Positions 59,622 through 64,000 of a stretch of DNA of 64,000 nucleotides are shown piece after piece. The notes under the pieces were generated by a model that worked only from the letters and a program-made list of their open reading frames with translations, was not told the DNA's origin and did no database searches. How positions within the stretch are numbered: position 1 is the stretch's first letter; every line of letters starts with the position of its first letter. Origin of the DNA: CAZGKW01 sp964526295 (GTDB taxonomy: Bacteria > Planctomycetota > Phycisphaerae > FEN-1346); contig CAZGKW010000008.1 in the NCBI GenBank assembly GCA_964526295.1, positions 77,913-141,912 on the forward strand. The letters run 5' to 3'. The translations under genes and the position numbers were made by a program.

Positions 59622-60713
59622 GTTTTCCTGGCTCTGGCCTTGGCGGCGGGGCCAGCGCTGGGACAGGGTTCGCCGGCGGCCGGGCCGGGCCCGATCATCC
59701 AGGAAGCCGTCTCGCGGCTCCCGCAGCCGCTTCGCGGGTTCTTCGAGCAGCCCGGCGCCCTGGACCGGATGGCGGAGGCCGCTGCGGCGGCGCCGGTCAC
59801 CGCACCTGAACAGAAAGAGGACGAGGACGAGAAGCAGGCGGAGGGCGCCGCGGCCGCTGCGCTGGCCACCGCCCGCCCCCGGTGCGTTTTTCACCTCGAC
59901 GCGCTGGCGCCCGAGTTCACCGCCCCGTTCGACGACCTGCCCCGCGACCGCGAGGAGCTGGCGAAGCGGGTCGGCAGGGACCGGCTGGAGAACGAGGTCG
60001 GCACGGGTCCCTGGCAGGCCGCCGAGGGCTGCGACCGGCTCGCCCGGGCGATGGCCGAGGGGCCCGAAGACGCCGCCTTCCGCGAGGCCGGCCGCCTGGC
60101 CGCCTGCATCGCGGACCTGCACATGCCGCTCAACACGTCGGGCCGCTACGGCGCCTCGGCGTCCGGGCCGGGCGGGGCGAACGGCGGGCTCCAGGCGGCC
60201 GTGGAGATCGGCCTGCTCGTCCGCTACCCGGAGTTCTACGAGGCCGAACTTCGGTCCGGCCGGGGGATGGTGCGTTACGTCGAGGGGCCCCTGTCGAGTG
60301 TCTTCGACGGGGTCCTCGCCGCCCACGCTCGCCTCGTGCCCGTGGTCGAGGCCGCCATGGCCGCCCGCGACGAGACCGGCTACGACCCCGGCGACGAGGC
60401 GAACCGGGCGGACCTCACGGACCCGGACGCGCCGGGGGCCCTCGCCTACTACACGCGGCTCCGGGAGCGGCTCCAGGAACGGGGTTCGCCGGTGGCGGCG
60501 TCACGGCGAGAGGCGGCCGCCCATCTGGCCGACCTGCTCTACTCGGCCTACGTGGCTTCGGGCAAGCGGCTGGGCGGTCCGCCGGAGACCGAGCCGGCCG
60601 CCCATTCCCCGGTCTCGTACTGGCTGCTGGCGGCAGGGGTGGCCGTCATCATCATGCTGATGCTGTCGCGCCGCCGGCCGCGGCCCGAGCCCAAGCAGGG
60701 CCAGGGCGGCTGA
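59610..60713 (+). CDS. Exported C-terminally anchored protein, possibly phospholipase C/S1-nuclease-like
   Basis: From the GTG at 59610 the product is 367 residues with a clean signal peptide (VTVPVFLALALAAGPALGQG). An ATG at 59517 would add 31 polar residues encoded by the palindromic repeat. The mature domain is helical; CVFHLDALAPEF and EAGRLAACIADLHMPLNTSG resemble the His/Asp metal-binding helices of the zinc-dependent phospholipase C/S1-P1 nuclease fold, but I cannot confirm all ligands. A membrane helix near the C-terminus (SYWLLAAGVAVIIMLML) and a basic end anchor it. mtaB starts 40 bp later. Confidence 0.7.
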   Translation: MTVPVFLALALAAGPALGQGSPAAGPGPIIQEAVSRLPQPLRGFFEQPGALDRMAEAAAAAPVTAPEQKEDEDEKQAEGAAAAALATARPRCVFHLDALAPEFTAPFDDLPRDREELAKRVGRDRLENEVGTGPWQAAEGCDRLARAMAEGPEDAAFREAGRLAACIADLHMPLNTSGRYGASASGPGGANGGLQAAVEIGLLVRYPEFYEAELRSGRGMVRYVEGPLSSVFDGVLAAHARLVPVVEAAMAARDETGYDPGDEANRADLTDPDAPGALAYYTRLRERLQERGSPVAASRREAAAHLADLLYSAYVASGKRLGGPPETEPAAHSPVSYWLLAAGVAVIIMLMLSRRRPRPEPKQGQGG

Positions 60714-60752
60714 GGCATGCGGCGGGGCCGCTGGAGAGGCGTCGTTCACTTC

Positions 60753-62114
60753 ATGGGCCCAGTGACGTTCGAGATCGACTCCTTCGGCTGCCGGGTCAAC
60801 CAGGCCGAGGGGACCGCGCTGGCGGAGCGGCTCCTGGCGGCGGGCCTGTGCCCGGTCCCGCCGGGGGCCGAGCCCGACCTCGTCGTCGTCAACACCTGTG
60901 CCGTGACGGCCGAGGCGGCCCGCCAGTGTCGCCAGCGGATCCGCCGGGCCCGCCGACGCGGGTCCCGCGTCGCCGTGACGGGCTGCTACGCCCACCCGGG
61001 GGCGATCGACGAAGCGCTCCGGGGGATCGAGGGCGTCGTCTGCCTCGAGGCCGACAAGGACCGGGCCGCCGAAGGCATCGCCGAGGCGCTGCTCGGACAG
61101 CGCCCGCCGCCGGCGGAAAGTGACGGCCGTCCCCCTCACCCCCGCCCTCTCCCACCAGGGGAGAGGGAGGATGCGCAAGGGCGTGTGCGCCAAGCCGCCC
61201 GCTCGCGGGCCCTCCTGAAGGTTCAGGACGGGTGCCCGGCCTCGTGCACGTACTGCGCGGTGCGGATCGTGCGGCCCGAGCCCCGGAGCCTCCCCCCCGA
61301 GGCGGCCGTCCGCGAGGCCCGGCGGCTCGTCGAGGCGGGGTGGCGCGAGATCGTCGTCTGCGGCATCCATCTGGGCCTCTACGGGGCCGACCTGGAGGCC
61401 GGCCCGGGCGGGCGCCGGCCCGACCTCGCGTCGCTTCTCGAGCGTCTCCTCGGCGTCGAGGGCCTCGGGCGGCTCCGCCTCTCGAGCCTGGAGCCGATGG
61501 AGGTCACGGAGGAGCTGCTCGCCCTGATGGCGGCCGAGCCGGACCGGACCTGCCCGCACCTGCACCTGCCGCTCCAGTCGGGCGACGACGGCGTCCTTCG
61601 GCGTATGGACCGGCCGTACACGGCGGCCGCGTTCCTGGAGACGTTGGCCCGCGTCCGGGAGTGGCTGGAGGAGCCGGCCCTGACGACCGACGTGCTGGTG
61701 GGCTTTCCGGGGGAGGACGAGGCGGCCTTCGAGCGGACGCTGGCGGCCGCGCGGGAGGCGGGTTTCTCGCGGCTGCACGTCTTCCCGTTCTCGCCCCGTC
61801 CGGGGACGGCCGCCGCCGGGATGGACGACCAGGTGCCGGGCGACGTGGTGCGCCAGCGGTGCAGCCGGGCCCTGGCGCTCGGACGGGAGTTGGGCGAGGC
61901 GTACCGGGCCCGGCTCATCGGCCGGGAAGCCCGCGTCGTCGTCGAGCGGAACGACGCCGACGGCTCGGCCGCCGGGACGAGCGAGCGGTTCGTCCACGTC
62001 CGGACGAGGGGCCCCCTGCCGCCGGGCGCGGCGCGGCGCGACATCGTCGCGGTCCGCCTGACCCGGGCGGTCGGTGAATCGCTCGAAGGCGAAACGTTGA
62101 GCCAAGACCGTTGA
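60753..62114 (+). CDS. mtaB: tRNA (t6A37) methylthiotransferase MtaB-like
   Basis: The product is 453 residues. The UPF0004 domain has FEIDSFGCRVNQAEG and VVNTCAVTAEAARQ for one Fe-S cluster, with Cys again in AVTGCYAHPG. The radical SAM site is KVQDGCPASCTYCAV (near 161). LHLPLQSGDDGVLRRMDRPY and VGFPGEDEAAFERTL are family motifs, and a TRAM-like end follows. It adds the methylthio group to t6A at tRNA position 37. Residues 126-139 (PPHPRPLPPGERE) are encoded by a palindromic repeat inserted in the interdomain linker without breaking the frame. Confidence 0.9.
   Translation: MGPVTFEIDSFGCRVNQAEGTALAERLLAAGLCPVPPGAEPDLVVVNTCAVTAEAARQCRQRIRRARRRGSRVAVTGCYAHPGAIDEALRGIEGVVCLEADKDRAAEGIAEALLGQRPPPAESDGRPPHPRPLPPGEREDAQGRVRQAARSRALLKVQDGCPASCTYCAVRIVRPEPRSLPPEAAVREARRLVEAGWREIVVCGIHLGLYGADLEAGPGGRRPDLASLLERLLGVEGLGRLRLSSLEPMEVTEELLALMAAEPDRTCPHLHLPLQSGDDGVLRRMDRPYTAAAFLETLARVREWLEEPALTTDVLVGFPGEDEAAFERTLAAAREAGFSRLHVFPFSPRPGTAAAGMDDQVPGDVVRQRCSRALALGRELGEAYRARLIGREARVVVERNDADGSAAGTSERFVHVRTRGPLPPGAARRDIVAVRLTRAVGESLEGETLSQDR
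61128..61170 (+). repeat. 43-bp palindromic repeat, copy 2 (inside mtaB)
   Basis: It is nearly identical to the minus strand of 29996-30038. Being in frame, it supplies 14 codons of the mtaB linker. Confidence 0.75.
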
Positions 62115-62169
62115 CACGCCCCGCCGCCCCCCGCACGATGGCCCCGCCCGTCGCGACAAGGAGACGCCT

Positions 62170-63876
62170 ATGTTCGGACTCGGCGCCGTCGACCTGACGG
62201 TCCTGGTCGTCTACCTAGCCGGCATCACGGCGATCGGCATCTGGACCGCCCGACGCGTCCACAACATCGGCGACTTCTTCATGCCTCGCCGATTCGGCAA
62301 GGCCATGATGCTGATGCACGGGTTCGGCACGGGCACCCACTCCGACCAGGCCGTCAGCGTGGCGGCGAAGACCTACACGAACGGCCTGTCGGGCATCTGG
62401 TACCAGTGGCTGTGGCTGTTCGCCACGCCGTTCTACTGGCTCATCGCCCCGGTCATGCGGCGGTTCCGGGCCATCACGACGGCCGACGTCTTCGAGGCCC
62501 GCTACGACCGGAGCGTGGCGGTCCTGTTCGCCCTGGTGGGCATGACGCACCTGATGGTGAACATCGGCGTCATGCTGAAGGGGTCCGGGGCCGTCATCGA
62601 GGCGAGCACGGGCGGGCAGGTGTCGGCCGACCTGGCCATCGCGGTGATGACGGTCCTGTTTGTAGCTTACGGCGCGGCCGGGGGGCTCGGGGCGGCCATC
62701 ATCACCGACTTCATTCAAGGCATCCTGACGATCGTTTTCTCGTTCCTCCTGCTGCCGATGATCCTCTCGGCCGTCGGCGGCCTGTCGGGTCTCCACGGGT
62801 CGATCCAGGACCCGCAGATGTTCTCGCTCGTCGCGCCGGCCGAGATCGGCCTGTTCTACATCGGGGTCATCGCCTTCAACGCCCTGGTCGGCATCGTCAC
62901 CCAGCCCCACACGATGGGCAACTGCGCTGCCGGCCGCACCGAGATGGACGGCCGGGTCGGCTGGACGGGCGGCAACTTCGTCAAGCGGATCTGCACCATC
63001 GCCTGGTGCCTGACGGGCCTGGCCGCCGTGGCGTATTTCGCCGGACGGGGACCGGTCGAGCCGGACCGGGTCTACGGGCTGGCGGCCGCGGAGTTTCTGC
63101 CCAGGCTGCTGCCGGGGCTGCTGGGGGTGTTCCTGGCGGCCCTGCTGGCCTCGGTGATGAGCTCCTGCGACTCGTTCATGGTCGCCTCCTCGGCCCTGTT
63201 TACGGAGAACGTCTACAAGCCGCTCGTCCCGGGCCGCGGCGAGATGCATTACGTCTGGGTCGGCCGGGCGATGGCCCTGGGCGTGGTGGTCGGCGGCGTG
63301 GCGTTCGCCTATCGTCTCGAGAGCGTCGTCGAGGGGCTGGAGATCTTCTGGAAGATCGCGCCGATGCTGGGCATCGCGTTCTGGCTGGGGCTTTTCTGGC
63401 GGCGGACGACCGTGGCCGGGGCGTGGGCGTCGGCCCTGGTGGCCCTCGGGGCCTGGTGGCTGTCCGGGCGGGCGTTCTTCGTCGAGTGGCTCGGGGGCCT
63501 GCCCGCGGCCGAGTCGTGGCGGCTCGTCTTCGTCCAGGACGGCGCCGCCGAGATGTACCTGCCGTGGCAGATGGTGTTGTACCTGTCGGCGGGGACGCTG
63601 GCCGGGGTCGTCGTGAGCCTTCTGACGCGGCCGGTGGCCGAGGCGAAGCTGGAGCGGTTCTATCGGCTGGTGCGGACACCGGTCGCGGCGAACGAAGGGG
63701 TGACCGAGCCGTGCACGCTGCCCGAGGGGGTCGAGCCGCCCCCGAAACGGCGGCTCCTGCCGTTTGCCGACCTGGAGTTGCTCGTCCCGACGTGGACCTC
63801 GGTGGTGGGGTTCGTGGCGGCGTGGGGCCTGGTGGCGGCGATCGTGGCGGTCTTCTACTGGATCTCCCGCGGCTGA
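62170..63876 (+). CDS. Sodium:solute symporter family protein
   Basis: The product is 568 residues with about 13 hydrophobic helices. GDFFMPRRFGKAMMLMHGFG near the start is the family's helix 1-2 region, and VFLAALLASVMSSCDSFMVA is the SSS signature near helix 8. LIAPVMRRFRAITTADVFEA is conserved too. It carries sodium ions with an organic solute; the substrate cannot be told from sequence. It starts 55 bp after mtaB with AAGGAG upstream. The last 120 bp of the window hold a repeat copy and no gene. Confidence 0.9.
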   Translation: MFGLGAVDLTVLVVYLAGITAIGIWTARRVHNIGDFFMPRRFGKAMMLMHGFGTGTHSDQAVSVAAKTYTNGLSGIWYQWLWLFATPFYWLIAPVMRRFRAITTADVFEARYDRSVAVLFALVGMTHLMVNIGVMLKGSGAVIEASTGGQVSADLAIAVMTVLFVAYGAAGGLGAAIITDFIQGILTIVFSFLLLPMILSAVGGLSGLHGSIQDPQMFSLVAPAEIGLFYIGVIAFNALVGIVTQPHTMGNCAAGRTEMDGRVGWTGGNFVKRICTIAWCLTGLAAVAYFAGRGPVEPDRVYGLAAAEFLPRLLPGLLGVFLAALLASVMSSCDSFMVASSALFTENVYKPLVPGRGEMHYVWVGRAMALGVVVGGVAFAYRLESVVEGLEIFWKIAPMLGIAFWLGLFWRRTTVAGAWASALVALGAWWLSGRAFFVEWLGGLPAAESWRLVFVQDGAAEMYLPWQMVLYLSAGTLAGVVVSLLTRPVAEAKLERFYRLVRTPVAANEGVTEPCTLPEGVEPPPKRRLLPFADLELLVPTWTSVVGFVAAWGLVAAIVAVFYWISRG

Positions 63877-63905
63877 TCGGCGAGACCGTGACTGGACCGC
63901 TGGGC

Positions 63906-63925
63906 CCGCGGAGAACGCAGAGGGA
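63906..63925 (+). repeat. Copy of the rpmA-obgE intergenic repeat arm
   Basis: The bases CCGCGGAGAACGCAGAGGGA match the reverse complement of 26895-26920 with one or two differences. It lies 30 bp after the symporter stop, and the window ends before any second arm would appear. Confidence 0.6.
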
Positions 63926-64000
63926 AATCGGGCGGACAGCAACAGCAACTGCCCTTTCGCAGGTTTCATGCGGCGCGGGTGGCGGTGGAGAACAGTTGGG

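Noticed and set aside
59517..60713. An ATG at 59517 as start of the exported protein gene.
   Set aside because: It would put 31 repeat-derived polar residues before the signal peptide and has no good ribosome-binding site.

Overview
This is a high-GC window from a chromosome that looks planctomycetal. The evidence is gene content: Tat-exported sulfatases in series, FG-GAP proteins, a PEP-CTERM subtilase, zinc-ribbon/pilin-like membrane proteins, MtaA-like UroD-family proteins and an Rnf module. No rRNA, tRNA, CRISPR array, transposase, integrase or prophage was seen. Most genes use ATG, several use GTG or TTG, and many neighbours overlap by ATGA or GTGA. Upstream regions repeatedly show a TTGNNN / 16-18 bp / TANNAT promoter form.

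Layout. 1-1.1 kb: flotillin (cut by the window edge) with its NfeD partner. 1.4-3.1 kb: a two-gene type II restriction-modification system. 3.1-21.5 kb: a catabolic island with a cupin, a secreted FAD oxidoreductase, five sulfatases, an FG-GAP repeat protein, a beta-helix lyase-like protein and a GH95 alpha-L-fucosidase; together these suggest use of a sulfated, fucose-containing polysaccharide. 21.6-24.8 kb: an Fe-S protein and three membrane proteins of unknown role. 24.8-33.1 kb: housekeeping genes hemL, rpmA-obgE-coaX-mnmE-like and dxr-rseP. 33.2-41.3 kb: a lipoprotein, tailed ribosomal protein L31, an MFS protein, two UroD/MtaA-like proteins, alkaline phosphatase, a broken MNT locus and thioredoxin reductase. 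41.5-46.3 kb: a promoter and structured leader RNA before a PEP-CTERM subtilase, then SppA and an Fe-S aldo-keto reductase. 46.3-49.5 kb: a partial rnfE-A-B operon. 49.7-51.2 kb: a secreted protein and an MNT/HEPN pair. 51.2-59.3 kb: pmbA, tldD, a CvpA-like protein, a GspE-like protein without a P-loop lysine, pilT and hisF. 59.6-63.9 kb: a secreted protein, mtaB and a sodium/solute symporter.

The most unusual material lies between and at the edges of genes. Several families of short palindromic repeats are scattered here. One copy sits in frame inside mtaB. Another overlaps the start codon and signal peptide of the 59.6 kb gene. Three palindromes with a GACAC/GTGTC core lie between 45.0 and 48.7 kb. 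The region before the subtilase reads as a promoter, a stack of hairpins and two intrinsic terminators, with mutually exclusive hairpins at the first terminator; it may be an undescribed regulatory RNA. All functions are inferred from sequence motifs read by eye; no database search was run.
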